Shown: positions 26,390 through 36,827, counted from the first letter of the stretch. The stretch: DNA of 64,000 bases from Candidatus Thiodiazotropha sp. CDECU1 (GCF_963455295.1 NZ_OY734020.1:3658001-3722000), one strand, 5' to 3'. Numbers and translations: made by a program. Notes: generated from the letters alone by a model not told the origin.

Positions 26390-28030
26390 TCAGCCGGAAA
26401 CGGTAAAGCTAAACGGCCCAAATACATCATCGGCGACTTTATATTTTATATTCCAATTACCATTGGCCAGATTGGGATTTTGCAGAACGCTGACATGACT
26501 ACCTGTTAATGATGTAAATTGTCTGGGCGATGCCTCTGTCCAAACCGATGGTTCACTATCACCCTCGAACCACAACTTTGTTTCGATCTCAAGATTCGGC
26601 CAAAGATCATTCATGGTCACCAGCAACATATTACCACTGGCGTTATCCACACTATTGGTAACGGCGATTGTAGGTCGTTGTTGATTAGCCCAATATTCTA
26701 TGTTGTAGATCAGGTTCGTATCCCCGTAGATATTCATCCACATTGGATAATCGAAACCCGACAGAAATGCCGGATCAACAACATAGCCATCCCTTCCGGC
26801 ATCCACTTTAAGCACCGACCTCCACAACCGTATAAAGTTGGTGAAATCCCCCAGATCCCTGATTCTAGTGAGCTCAGGAACCGCCGCCCTGATGGCTGCA
26901 TTCCTCTGAAATGCATTCCAGAAGCGGCTCACAATAAAGTAATGACCCAGTGAACTGGGGTGAAAGCGATCATGGGAAAGCAGACCTAATCTTGCCACTT
27001 GAAAATAGCTGGTATCGATTGAGACATCCGCCAACGCTTGACACTCGGCATCCAAAACCCGCCAGTTGTCGAGCCTCTCCTGCATCTCCGGTGAAATCAA
27101 CTTGTCGAGCTCGGTAGGCTCGGAGGTGAACAAGCCATCCTCCCCGGGCATTCCCGAGGTCTGGTGCATAAATGGTATGCAATACTTCTTCTTGATATTT
27201 TCTACTGCAACCTGGCTATGCTTTTCCTCATCGTAGGGCACCAACCTGGAATAGAGGATCAGCGCACCTGGGTTGTTGGTTCTAAAGTAGGCGTAGAGCG
27301 CCTGGGCATCTGCAATCAACTCTGCTTGCGATCGATTTCCAAGTGAGAGTACGGCGTCATTAATCCCCAGTTCCACGATGATCACATCAGGATCACTAGC
27401 ACTTGTCAGCTCCGCCCGGGTCTCTCCGGTCAAGGTATCGGTTTGGGTCATAGCCAAGTGATGGGTCAGGGCGCCAGCCCCGGTATGAAAGAAATCAACC
27501 TTAAGACCTTCTGACTTGAATGCGTCATCGATGAGATCAACCCATGTCTGGCGCCATGGAAAGACTGTCTCGCTGGCGCCTATGACAGCAAATTTGACAG
27601 TCTCATTTGCAGCGAGTGACTGCTTCAAGTTTGCCACATCGTCGCTCAACTGTTGCGCGATCATGGTTAACTTATCCAGGGAACGCTCGATCTCCAAAGG
27701 GGCATAATCGGGCTGGCTTTGCAGATCCGTCAATTGCAACAGATCGACCTCACGCCTGATATGCAACGCTTCATCACTGGGCAAGGGGCCGCTAATACCC
27801 GGGTACTCAAGCACGCCACCTGGATTGTTCTGCTGATCCGCATTCAGAGTGAGCGTGTAGTCAACACCCAGGGTCAAGACCTCTTCGATACCTACTCTGG
27901 TAATCCTGGTGACTCTGAGTTGCCCACTATCAAACAGGGTCATGGAAAACGGAAATGTGGTGCTGACTCCGTCCCCATAGAATGGGCCTTCTTCACTGAT
28001 AATTGTGTGTACAGTCATGGAACATATCAT
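26390..28030 (-). CDS. SGNH/GDSL-type hydrolase with phage tail-fibre-like N terminus
   Basis: 546-residue two-part protein. Residues about 15-135 resemble the proximal domain of podovirus tail fibres and tailspikes: FYGDGVSTTFPF, GVDYTL, NPGGVLEYPG, LHIRREVDLLQLTDLQSQ and ERSLDKLTMIAQQL. Residues about 145-370 are an SGNH esterase: block I VIGASE with Ser153 (GAS instead of GDS), block III ELGIND with Asn224, and block V HDRFHP with Asp354 and His357. The C-terminal 170 residues are beta-rich. It could act on a glycan O-acetyl group. An alternative ATG is at 28018. No other phage gene is adjacent. Confidence 0.8.
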   Translation of the reverse strand: MICSMTVHTIISEEGPFYGDGVSTTFPFSMTLFDSGQLRVTRITRVGIEEVLTLGVDYTLTLNADQQNNPGGVLEYPGISGPLPSDEALHIRREVDLLQLTDLQSQPDYAPLEIERSLDKLTMIAQQLSDDVANLKQSLAANETVKFAVIGASETVFPWRQTWVDLIDDAFKSEGLKVDFFHTGAGALTHHLAMTQTDTLTGETRAELTSASDPDVIIVELGINDAVLSLGNRSQAELIADAQALYAYFRTNNPGALILYSRLVPYDEEKHSQVAVENIKKKYCIPFMHQTSGMPGEDGLFTSEPTELDKLISPEMQERLDNWRVLDAECQALADVSIDTSYFQVARLGLLSHDRFHPSSLGHYFIVSRFWNAFQRNAAIRAAVPELTRIRDLGDFTNFIRLWRSVLKVDAGRDGYVVDPAFLSGFDYPMWMNIYGDTNLIYNIEYWANQQRPTIAVTNSVDNASGNMLLVTMNDLWPNLEIETKLWFEGDSEPSVWTEASPRQFTSLTGSHVSVLQNPNLANGNWNIKYKVADDVFGPFSFTVSG

Positions 28031-28175
28031 CCATTGATTTAATATGCGTGCTGCATGCCCGCCAAAACATTACAAACCAGGGCAATATAGTTGGCGCAGA
28101 TACATACAGCCATAGTGAATCGCAACCTACCTTCAGCTCACACTATAGGAGAGTTGATCCCTTATTGAAAGATCG

Positions 28176-29411
28176 TTATAACAACTCATCCAGAGGTAAA
28201 TCCATTGTTTTTTGCAAGTCCCTATTTATCTTTGCAATCAAAGTATTCAATGCGTCCGGGGCAACTTTTACCTGCCCTTCATCCGGTAACACATAGGCAT
28301 CGGAGTTGTATAACTCAGCCAGTGTTACCTGCCTAAGGTCTCGAGCCAACACCCAACCCTTATCATCTGTCTGCAGGACAAGTCGGGCACGCAACAATGA
28401 TGAAAGTATGGAATCGAGTTGCTCTTCGGTTGAGTGCTGCAGTTGTGCCTGTAACTGACGGGTGGTGATTGACACCCCCCGTTGCTGGGATGCACGCAGC
28501 AGTTGCAGCATATTCACCGCAAGCAATAGCCTGTCCCCACGCTGCTGCATGCTCTCACGCCAATTAAAACGGTAGATACCCAGGCAGTAGGTGAACTCCG
28601 CACCCAACAGGGTCACCAACCAAGATAGATAGATCCAGATAAGAAAGATAGGTATAACCGCAAGCGTCCCATAGATCGCCTCATAGGTTGGAAAGGTCGT
28701 GATATAGAGAGCGAATCCCCTTTTTGTAGCCTCGAACAGGAGCGCCGCGATAACACCGCCGGCAAGGGCATGGCGCAGCATCACCGATCGATTGGGAACC
28801 AGGGCGTATAACAGGGTGAAGGCAAGCGCCGAGATCATGATCGGCATCATACTCAATAACCGTGAACTCACCATGACCACTGTTTCAGCCTCACTGAAGA
28901 AGGGAATGGATACCAGGTAGGAGGTCACACCCACACTGATCGCGATCAATATGGGTCCCAGGGAGAGGATTGCCCAATAAACAGTAAATGTGGCGAGTGG
29001 TGAACGTTTTCGTCGCACATGCCATATGGTATTGAACGCCTTGTCGATATTACTCATCAACAGGAGCGCCACAAGGATCAGAAACAGAAATCCCACCCCA
29101 CTGAGTTGTGCCGCCTTTTGACTGAAATTTTTCAGGTGCTGCTGGACGGCCTCACCGGCTGCGGGGACAAAATTCTGAAACAGGAAGTTTTCGATCTGAT
29201 CCGAGATCCGGTCAGAGACGGGGAATATGGAAAGCAGCGCCAGCATCACCGTCATCAAGGGTACCAGTGAAAGAAGCGTGGTAAAGGTCAATGCAGCCAC
29301 ATGTTTGATACCCCCATCGTGACTGAAATGGTGCAGCCACAAGCGCAGGAAGGCGTTGACATGCTGGATTGCCGGGATACCCCTTTTGCCAACATCATTC
29401 TGGTTCATCAC
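28176..29411 (-). CDS. YihY/BrkB family inner membrane protein
   Basis: 411 residues with about six membrane helices in the first 290 residues (FTTLLSLVPLMTVMLALLSIF; LIWIYLSWLVTLLGAEFTYC), the YihY/UPF0761 fold once misannotated as RNase BN. The C-terminal 120 residues are a soluble winged-helix-like extension (ITTRQLQAQLQHSTEEQLDS) common in proteobacterial members. Function unresolved in the family. Confidence 0.9.
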   Translation of the reverse strand: MMNQNDVGKRGIPAIQHVNAFLRLWLHHFSHDGGIKHVAALTFTTLLSLVPLMTVMLALLSIFPVSDRISDQIENFLFQNFVPAAGEAVQQHLKNFSQKAAQLSGVGFLFLILVALLLMSNIDKAFNTIWHVRRKRSPLATFTVYWAILSLGPILIAISVGVTSYLVSIPFFSEAETVVMVSSRLLSMMPIMISALAFTLLYALVPNRSVMLRHALAGGVIAALLFEATKRGFALYITTFPTYEAIYGTLAVIPIFLIWIYLSWLVTLLGAEFTYCLGIYRFNWRESMQQRGDRLLLAVNMLQLLRASQQRGVSITTRQLQAQLQHSTEEQLDSILSSLLRARLVLQTDDKGWVLARDLRQVTLAELYNSDAYVLPDEGQVKVAPDALNTLIAKINRDLQKTMDLPLDELL

Positions 29412-29574
29412 TGAAATCCATGTTTTTTCAATATTGATTCATCAGAACCGCTTGTGGAGCCATTCTCTCTGTATGGATACAATGACGGCAAATTAAGTTT
29501 GAGGCAATCCGCCATCTCAATCTATTTGTACTTATAGGAAGAGTGTCAACTCTCCTAGCAGAGGGGAATCGTTT

Positions 29575-29922
29575 ATGAGCATTGAAATCTACCACAATCC
29601 GCGCTGCAGCAAGTCCAGGCAGACCCTGCAGCTATTACAGGATAAGGGCATCGATCCCGATGTGGTCGAATATCTGAAAACGCCACCGGATAAGGCCACC
29701 CTGGAGCAAATCCTCGATATGCTGGGCTTGGAACCCCGTGAGTTAATGCGTAAAAAGGAGCAGGAGTATAAGGCCCTGCAACTGGATGATCCGGCGCTCA
29801 CCCGGGATCAGCTTATGCAGGCGATGATCGCCAATCCGAAATTGATTGAACGCCCGATTGTCATTCAAAACGGCAAGGCTGCAATCGGCAGGCCCCCTGA
29901 AAAGGTCCTGGATATTCTGTAA
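29575..29922 (+). CDS. arsC: Arsenate reductase, glutaredoxin-coupled type
   Basis: 115-residue ArsC/Spx-fold protein. The HX3CX3R active site is complete (HNPRCSKSR) and LIERPIVIQNGKAAIGRPPE forms the conserved distal segment. It would reduce arsenate to arsenite using glutathione/glutaredoxin, but no ars regulator or efflux gene is nearby, so a general thiol role is also possible. Preceded by GAGGGG. Confidence 0.9.
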   Translation: MSIEIYHNPRCSKSRQTLQLLQDKGIDPDVVEYLKTPPDKATLEQILDMLGLEPRELMRKKEQEYKALQLDDPALTRDQLMQAMIANPKLIERPIVIQNGKAAIGRPPEKVLDIL

Positions 29923-29937
29923 ACAGGCCCCCTCTGA

Positions 29938-30567
<630 letters not shown>

Positions 30568-30582
30568 TCCTGTAGTCGAGCC

Positions 30583-31263
30583 ATGCCGATCCAGTTGCCA
30601 CTCAGCCTCAGCATCCGCCCCAGTGTTGATTTCTCCACTTTCATATGCGGACGAAATGGCGAGGCGATATCCCGCCTGCGTAGCGGCGCAGATCCCTTTA
30701 TCTATTTGTGGGGGACATCAGGCAGTGGCAAGAGTCATCTCCTCCAGGCCTGTTGTCACCAGTCGCAACAGGAACAGGGTCAACCCGCCTACCTGCCTTT
30801 CAAGTCGGAACACGGCTTGGAGCCAGCCATGCTGGAGGGGCTTGAGGCGTTCTCCCTGGTCTGCCTCGATGACCTGGAGGTTCTAGCGGGCAAACAGGAT
30901 TGGGAATTGGCAATTTTCAATCTCTACAATCAACTGCGTGAGGCGGGGGCAAAACTGATCGTTGCCTGTGACCGCCCCCCCGCAAAACTGCCGCTGCAAC
31001 TCGCAGATCTCGGGTCAAGGTTGACCTGGGGACCCTGTTATCAACTGTTTCCATTGAATGATGAGGAGCGCCTGGAACTGCTGATCAGCAGCGCTGAACG
31101 AAGAGGCATGAGCATGAGTGCGGAGATTGCCAGTTTTCTGCTGCAACGCACCCCCCGGGATATCCACTTTCTAATCCTGCTCATTGAGCGGCTCGACCAG
31201 GCATCCCTAGCCGCACAAAGGCGGCTGACCATACCATTTGTGCGTGAAATCCTGAAACTGTGA
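30583..31263 (+). CDS. hda: DnaA inactivator Hda
   Basis: AAA+ DnaA homologue without the DNA-binding domain; with the DNA-loaded clamp it stimulates ATP hydrolysis by DnaA and prevents re-initiation. 226 residues; N-terminal clamp-binding motif QLPLSL, Walker A GTSGSGKSHLLQ, Walker B LVCLDDLE, and sensor 2 region TPRDIHFL. It begins 15 bases after wrbA and is probably cotranscribed with it. Confidence 0.95.
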   Translation: MPIQLPLSLSIRPSVDFSTFICGRNGEAISRLRSGADPFIYLWGTSGSGKSHLLQACCHQSQQEQGQPAYLPFKSEHGLEPAMLEGLEAFSLVCLDDLEVLAGKQDWELAIFNLYNQLREAGAKLIVACDRPPAKLPLQLADLGSRLTWGPCYQLFPLNDEERLELLISSAERRGMSMSAEIASFLLQRTPRDIHFLILLIERLDQASLAAQRRLTIPFVREILKL

Positions 31264-31272
31264 AGGATTATA

Positions 31273-31289
31273 CTAGGACCTGTTAACAC
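31273..31289 (+). repeat. Dispersed 17-bp motif, copy 2
   Basis: CTAGGACCTGTTAACAC, nine bases after the hda stop codon and upstream of bolA. Identical to the copy at 46306 and one base different from the minus-strand copy at 2367. Function unknown. Confidence 0.6.
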
Positions 31290-31364
31290 TATTCCAATAC
31301 GCCCCGAAGGAAGTGCCCTTGGGGTACACCCTGCTGGGGCTGTTTATCGATCGGAGGCAGTGAC

Positions 31365-31685
31365 ATGACAACCATCCAGGAGTCTATTCAACAGAAGCTT
31401 GAGTCCGCTTTCTCGCCACTCCATCTGGAGGTGATCAACGAGAGCCATATGCACAATGTTGCGGAGGGATCGGAATCCCATTTCAAGGTTGTTCTCGTCA
31501 GTGACGCCTTCAAAGGCGAGAGACTTATCAGTCGCCACCGTCAGGTGAACAAGGTTTTGGCCGCAGAGTTACAAGGGGGTGTGCATGCCCTCGCCCTCCA
31601 CACCCTGACCCCTGAAGACTGGTTCGATCAGGGGGGAAAGACGCCTGATTCACCACCCTGTCTTGGTGGTTCAAAACAGGATTAG
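31365..31685 (+). CDS. bolA: BolA family protein
   Basis: 106-residue BolA-type protein; family members work with monothiol glutaredoxins in iron-sulfur trafficking or act as regulators. Core features: IQQKLESAFSPLHLEVINES, the conserved FKVVLVSDAFKGERLISRHRQVN, and ALALHTLTPEDW. The last 20 residues are less conserved. GGAGG precedes the ATG. Followed by a bidirectional hairpin. Confidence 0.93.
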   Translation: MTTIQESIQQKLESAFSPLHLEVINESHMHNVAEGSESHFKVVLVSDAFKGERLISRHRQVNKVLAAELQGGVHALALHTLTPEDWFDQGGKTPDSPPCLGGSKQD

Positions 31686-31752
31686 AGCGGAATCGCGTTT
31701 CGTTAAGCGGAATGGCTCCATCGGTTGCGAAATACAACACCAATGATCTTCA

Positions 31753-31782
31753 GATTGTGGTGCGGCTTGCCGCACCACAATC
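31753..31782. terminator. Bidirectional hairpin between bolA and symporter gene
   Basis: Perfect 13-bp stem GATTGTGGTGCGG / CCGCACCACAATC with loop CTTG. Further outer pairing (CCAATGAT / ATCATTGG) is possible. It lies between two convergent genes. The core shares GGTGCGG...CCGCACC with the terminator at 11289. Confidence 0.65.
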
Positions 31783-31802
31783 ATTGGATCAGGGCTGTTG
31801 TG

Positions 31803-33158
31803 TCATTTCGCTGAGGAAGCGAAATAATCCCTGGTCAACTTGAATACCACCGGACTCAACAACAACAGAGCGATCAGATTGGGTATCGCCATCAGGGCAT
31901 TCAGGGTATCCGCCACCAGCCAGACGAAACTGAGGAACTCCTGAGCCACTGCCCCAAGTGGAATCATCACTATCCAGGCAACCCGGAAGGGGGTGATCGA
32001 ACGAACCCCAAACAGGTACTCTACGCAGCGCTCCCCATACACGCTCCATCCCAGGATGGTGGTGAAAGCGAACACAGCCAATCCAAGAGAGACCACGTAA
32101 CTACCGATCCCGGGCAAGGCGGTTTCGAACGCCAGAGAGGAGAGGGCAGAGCTGGTCTCACCACTGGTCCAGGCACCGGTCACCACGATGGCCAGGCCGG
32201 TGATGGAACAGACTATCAAAGTATCGATGAAGGTGCCGAGCATAGCCACCGTGCCCTGGCGTACCGGATTGTCGGTCGCCGCAGCTGCGTGGGCGATGGG
32301 GGCGCTGCCCAGACCCGCCTCGTTGGAAAAAATTCCCCTGGCCACGCCGAACTGGATGGTAAGCCAGACGGCGGCACCGGCAAACCCGCCCGTGGCGGCG
32401 GTCGGGGTGAAGGCTTCGCTGACGATCAGCACCAGGGCATTGGGTATGTCACCGGCATAGAGCGCCAGCACCACAAATCCGGAAAGCAGGTAGGCCACCG
32501 CCATGAACGGCACCAGCTTACCGGCCACTTCGGCGATACGACGGATACCGCCGATCAATACCAGTGCGGCCAGAACCGCCATTACCAGGCCTGTCACCCA
32601 GGGCGCGATCTGCAATCCGTCGTTGGCCGACAAGGCGTTGGCCACCGAGTTGGCCTGCACCGTATTACCGATGCCAAATCCCGCCAGGGCGCCAAAGATG
32701 GCGAACAGGGTACCCAACCAGGCCCATTTGGCATCCAGGCCGTTCTTGATGTAGTACATGGGGCCGCCCACATGATTACCGTTTTCGTCCACCTCACGAT
32801 AGCGTACCGCCAGCACCGCCTCGGCGTATTTGGTGGCCATGCCGACCAGGGCGGTACACCACATCCAGAAGATGGCCCCCGGCCCGCCAATCGCGATCGC
32901 TGTCGCCACACCCGCGATGTTGCCGGTACCGATGGTTGCGGAGAGTGACGTCATCAGGGCATTGAACGGGCTGATCTCACCCTCACCCTGCCCCTCTCGA
33001 CCCCGCCACAACATGCGAAAACCGTAGTTCAATCTGGCCAATGGCATCAGTTTCAGACCAATCATGAGAAACAGTCCGGTGCCCAAGATCAGCACCAGCA
33101 TCAGCGGTCCCCAAACGATCCCATTCACCCAGTCAATCAGCTTTGTTACATTGTCCAC
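31803..33158 (-). CDS. Alanine/glycine:sodium symporter (AGCS family)
   Basis: Inner-membrane Na+-coupled importer of alanine or glycine, 451 residues, about ten helices. Family signatures: NALMTSLSATIGTGNIAGVATAIAIGGPGAIFWMW split around residues 65-100, then KYAEAVLAVRYRE and FSNEAGLGSAPIAHAAA. It starts with GTG after a G-rich ribosome site. Single gene. Confidence 0.94.
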   Translation of the reverse strand: MDNVTKLIDWVNGIVWGPLMLVLILGTGLFLMIGLKLMPLARLNYGFRMLWRGREGQGEGEISPFNALMTSLSATIGTGNIAGVATAIAIGGPGAIFWMWCTALVGMATKYAEAVLAVRYREVDENGNHVGGPMYYIKNGLDAKWAWLGTLFAIFGALAGFGIGNTVQANSVANALSANDGLQIAPWVTGLVMAVLAALVLIGGIRRIAEVAGKLVPFMAVAYLLSGFVVLALYAGDIPNALVLIVSEAFTPTAATGGFAGAAVWLTIQFGVARGIFSNEAGLGSAPIAHAAAATDNPVRQGTVAMLGTFIDTLIVCSITGLAIVVTGAWTSGETSSALSSLAFETALPGIGSYVVSLGLAVFAFTTILGWSVYGERCVEYLFGVRSITPFRVAWIVMIPLGAVAQEFLSFVWLVADTLNALMAIPNLIALLLLSPVVFKLTRDYFASSAK

Positions 33159-33362
33159 CCTTCACACCCCCCTCTCTATTTGTCATGGACTTCAGAGAAT
33201 TATATCCGTTTGCCCACACTGTTCCGTTAACGGCCCCACTATACACACCCCAGGTATCTGAATTCAAAAAGAAATTCTGATTAATGGAAACTCCCTATTG
33301 AGATCCTGCGAGTTGCCGGTTAATCTCAACATCTTCAACACAACTCAATTTGGATCCTACCC

Positions 33363-33728
33363 ATGTCAGTCTGTAAAAGTCTAAAAGGGTACACCCGGAA
33401 ACATGAACGTCTGGCGGATCTCTTTTCCCTGCTCGCAGTAGCGCTCTTATTCGGCACCCTCTACATTGTTTTGGCCTACCATACACCAATCGTCGGCTGG
33501 TTGAAGAAAGATGCCGTTATCCATGTGCCTATCGCCATCGCCCTGCTAGTGTTTGATATCTTTATCATGTACTTGTGCCTGAATATCGGTGCGACCCGTT
33601 ATGATGATGAGGAGGATGAGAGCTGCTTCCATACCTTCAAGGGGCGCCGTAGCGGAAGCGGATCTATCGGTGTCATGTTCAGTAACTGGCTGCATCATAT
33701 GGAGCAAGTGGGTAAAAAACACCGCTGA
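33363..33728 (+). CDS. Small membrane protein at head of TRAP cluster
   Basis: 121 residues with two membrane helices (FSLLAVALLFGTLYIVLAY and VPIAIALLVFDIFIMYLCL) and a charged C-terminal tail. Not recognised. Its stop codon is one base before the TatT start, so it is cotranslated with the TRAP accessory lipoprotein and likely functions with it. Confidence 0.7.
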   Translation: MSVCKSLKGYTRKHERLADLFSLLAVALLFGTLYIVLAYHTPIVGWLKKDAVIHVPIAIALLVFDIFIMYLCLNIGATRYDDEEDESCFHTFKGRRSGSGSIGVMFSNWLHHMEQVGKKHR

Positions 33729-33729
33729 C

Positions 33730-34599
33730 ATGCCCCCCCGCGCGCACCGAATCTTCAACTCTCCCGTTATAGTGCTCGTTCTCTGCGCACTGGTTTCATC
33801 GATGAATAGTGGCTGTGTCTCCATGGCCACTGACCGGCTGGCCTCAAACCTCTCCAATGCGATGCTGAATCAGACAGATCCGGACCTAGTGCGCCAGGGT
33901 GCACCCGCCTATCTGTTGCTCCTCGATTCACTCATTGAAGAGAGTCCAGATGACCAACAGTTGTTATATGCCGGTGCCAAACTTTACAGCGCATACGCCG
34001 GCGGGTTGGTGACAAATCCCCAGCGGCAGAAAGGTCTTACCCAAAAGGCCCTGGATTACGCCGGGCGCGGGGTATGCCGAACAAGACCCGGCATCTGTGA
34101 AAAGAGATCGGAGCCTTTCGATGAATTTACCGCGGTCATTCAAGCAACGAACGCCGGGGATCTGCAGGGACTCTATCTCTATGCCACGAGCTGGGCGGGC
34201 TGGATCCAGGCCCGTAGCGATGACTGGAACGCGATTGCCGACCTGGCAAAGGCCGAGGTCATGTTACAACGGGTGGTCTCCATCGACCCGGAATACGAGA
34301 AGGGTCGCGCGCAACTCTATCTGGGTGTGATCAAGAGCCAAATCCCTCCCGCACTAGGGGGTAAACCTGAAATTGGTCGTCAACACTTCGAACAGGCCAT
34401 GAACTACTCCGCGGGAGAGGACCTAATTGTAAAACTGGAATTCGCTCGACACTATGCCCGCCTGGTTTTTGATAAAACCCTACACGATAGACTACTGAAC
34501 GAGGTCATCGAGGCGGATCCGGTAAAACCGGGCCTCACCCTGACCAACATCATGGCCCAACGACAGGCCAGGCAGCTGCTTGAAGACGACTATTTTTGA
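33730..34599 (+). CDS. TatT-type TRAP-associated lipoprotein
   Basis: 289 residues of the TRAP-transporter T-component (TatT) family, a helical TPR-like periplasmic lipoprotein known from Treponema as a DctP partner. A lipoprotein signal with lipobox MNSGC is present near residue 29. Helical repeats follow, with LLYAGAKLYSAYAGG and AEVMLQRVVSIDPEYEKGRAQLYLG. The start at 33730 gives a normal signal; a longer frame from 33589 overlaps the preceding gene. Confidence 0.87.
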   Translation: MPPRAHRIFNSPVIVLVLCALVSSMNSGCVSMATDRLASNLSNAMLNQTDPDLVRQGAPAYLLLLDSLIEESPDDQQLLYAGAKLYSAYAGGLVTNPQRQKGLTQKALDYAGRGVCRTRPGICEKRSEPFDEFTAVIQATNAGDLQGLYLYATSWAGWIQARSDDWNAIADLAKAEVMLQRVVSIDPEYEKGRAQLYLGVIKSQIPPALGGKPEIGRQHFEQAMNYSAGEDLIVKLEFARHYARLVFDKTLHDRLLNEVIEADPVKPGLTLTNIMAQRQARQLLEDDYF

Positions 34600-34768
34600 G
34601 TTTCAGACACCGGCACTCACTCTCATATCCAGTAAATCAGGCACTTTGCGTCTATTTGCGGTCTGATAACGTACATTAAACTGTATCCAGATATAAACGG
34701 CGTTGTAAAAAAGGCCGTGTATATGCTGGATGCTGTTGAGACCACTAGATTGCGCTGAGGGGTACACC

Positions 34769-35773
34769 ATGTTCCGCATCATGAGCACACTGCTGCTGCT
34801 ACTTCTGCTAAGCCCGTCAAGCCAGGCAGCCACCACGTTGAAGATTGCCACCCTGGCTCCCGATGGCACCAATTGGATGAAACAGATGCGGGCGGCAGCG
34901 AAGCAGATTAAGCAGCAGACCGAGGGCAGAGTCAAAATCCGCTTCTATCCCGGCGGCGTGATGGGAAACGATAACAGTGTCCTGCGTAAGATCCGTATTG
35001 GACAACTGCATGGTGGCGCCCTAACAGGCGGTGGACTGAGTATTATCTACAAGGATGCCCATCTTTATACCCTCCCTTTCCAGTTCCGAAATCTTGAGGA
35101 GGTGGATGCGGTACGGCAGATAATGGATCCACAGATCTTGAAAGGCATTAAAAAACAGGGATATATCAGTTTCGGTCTGAGCGAAGGCGGCTTTGCCTAT
35201 TTGCTCTCGAACTCACCTGTCACATCCACCAACAATATGAAGGAATTAAGGATCTGGATACCTGAAGGGGACCAGGTGAATGCATCCATGTTTCAGTCGC
35301 TGGGTATATCTCCAGTCCCCTTACCCCTGACCGATGTGCTAACCGGACTGCAGACCGGACTCATCGACACCATCGCCAGCGCCCCCATAGGAGCCATAGC
35401 CCTGCAGTGGCACACCCGGGTCAGTTATCTGACTCAGGTACCCCTCGCCTATCTCTACGCCACGCTGGTGTTAAAGGAGAAAACCTTCAATAAGCTGGAA
35501 AAAGGGGACCAATCCATACTAAAACAGATACTCGAAACCACATTTGATAAGATAGACCAGCAGAATCGCAAGGATAACGAGCAAGCCCTGCTCGCACTTA
35601 AAAAACAGGGGATCGAGTTTGTCAGTCCCAGCGCAAGCCAACAGCAGGCCTGGGAAACCCATGCGAACAGCACGATTCGAAAACTCAGTGATGAAAAGGT
35701 CTTCAGCAAACAGATGTTGAACAGGATGCAGTCGTTGATTCAACAACAGAGACAAGTGGCAGTGACCAAGTAG
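34769..35773 (+). CDS. TRAP transporter solute-binding protein
   Basis: DctP-family periplasmic receptor, 334 residues, signal peptide (STLLLLLLLSPSSQA) then the conserved LKIATLAPDGTNWMKQM opening and YPGGVMGNDNSVLRKIRIGQ. The ligand-anchoring Arg falls in NNMKELRIWIPEGD, suggesting a carboxylate-type ligand, not identifiable further. GAGG precedes the ATG. It lies 170 bases after the TatT gene. Confidence 0.92.
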   Translation: MFRIMSTLLLLLLLSPSSQAATTLKIATLAPDGTNWMKQMRAAAKQIKQQTEGRVKIRFYPGGVMGNDNSVLRKIRIGQLHGGALTGGGLSIIYKDAHLYTLPFQFRNLEEVDAVRQIMDPQILKGIKKQGYISFGLSEGGFAYLLSNSPVTSTNNMKELRIWIPEGDQVNASMFQSLGISPVPLPLTDVLTGLQTGLIDTIASAPIGAIALQWHTRVSYLTQVPLAYLYATLVLKEKTFNKLEKGDQSILKQILETTFDKIDQQNRKDNEQALLALKKQGIEFVSPSASQQQAWETHANSTIRKLSDEKVFSKQMLNRMQSLIQQQRQVAVTK

Positions 35774-35954
35774 ATACCCACCCGCCGCAGCGCTATTTGT
35801 TCTACACTAAGAGATCAGTCACCAAGAGCCCGATCAGCCTATGAAAAAACGTAACATCACCCATGATAGATGCTGCCTCCAAGCACGCGGTTCATAAATT
35901 CTATACAATTTGTCAGCATAGGCTGATAGTGATAGGCACCTGACCATCAACATA

Positions 35955-36272
35955 ATGCAAACAACCAGCATGAATCTCTACAAACCGGATAAGGCAGTAG
36001 AAGAAAAGGAACGCTTCGATACATTATTGAAAAGTCCGAATGTCACTATTGAACGTATCCTCAGCCCCCCTGACACAGTCACTGAGGTATCGCAACAGCC
36101 CCATGACGAATGGATTTGTGTATTGCAAGGGAGCGCAAAACTGGAAATGGACAACCGGGAGATCACACTCTATCGGGGAGACAGTGTCCTGATACCGGCA
36201 CATACCGCTCATAGGGTATTAACCACCAGCCATCAGCCCCACTGTATATGGCTGGCCATTCATATCTTGTAA
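35955..36272 (+). CDS. Small cupin-domain protein
   Basis: 105-residue single cupin: motif 1 region HDEWICVLQGSAKLEM and motif 2 GDSVLIPAHTAHRVL, with metal-ligand-like His residues. No substrate can be assigned. It lies inside the TRAP cluster between binding protein and permease genes, so it may act on the transported compound, which is inference. Confidence 0.8.
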   Translation: MQTTSMNLYKPDKAVEEKERFDTLLKSPNVTIERILSPPDTVTEVSQQPHDEWICVLQGSAKLEMDNREITLYRGDSVLIPAHTAHRVLTTSHQPHCIWLAIHIL

Positions 36273-36338
36273 TCCGAATCCCCAATTAACATCTACATTA
36301 ATCGAAAAACAGATCCCCACTGAGCATGATTTAGCACC

Positions 36339-36827
36339 ATGTTATTCACTGTGAAACGTATCAAACAGTTGATACTGCTTTTCGAAGATAGCCTGATGGT
36401 AATCCTTCTGAGTGCCACGATCCTGCTTGCTGCCAGCCAAATCGTGTTGCGCAATCTGTTCGACAGCGGTCTGATCTGGGCCGACCCAACCCTGCGTATC
36501 ATGGTTCTATGGCTTTCTCTGTTGGGGGCCATTGCCGCCACCAGGGAGGATCGCCATATCCGTATCGATCTTTTCTCCCATAGATTATCGAAACGGAGCC
36601 GTTCGGTTCTATCCATCATCAACAATCTCTTCAGTGCCATCATCTGTGGCATCATAACCTGGCACGCCATTCGCTTCGTCCACCTGGAGTGGCAGGATGG
36701 CGCCATACTTTTCGCCAGTCTGCCCGCCTGGCTGGGTGAGATCATCATACCCATTGGCTTTGGCGTTATGACAATGCGTTTTCTGTTCAACATACCCCTG
36801 CAACTGCTGCATAGGGGTAATGAATGA
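36339..36827 (+). CDS. TRAP transporter small permease (DctQ)
   Basis: 162 residues with four membrane helices, the small integral subunit of a TRAP transporter. Typical features: LLSATILLAASQIVLRN, the WADPTLRIMVLWLSLLGAI segment, and REDRHIRIDLF. It overlaps dctM by four bases (ATGA), giving translational coupling. Confidence 0.92.
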   Translation: MLFTVKRIKQLILLFEDSLMVILLSATILLAASQIVLRNLFDSGLIWADPTLRIMVLWLSLLGAIAATREDRHIRIDLFSHRLSKRSRSVLSIINNLFSAIICGIITWHAIRFVHLEWQDGAILFASLPAWLGEIIIPIGFGVMTMRFLFNIPLQLLHRGNE

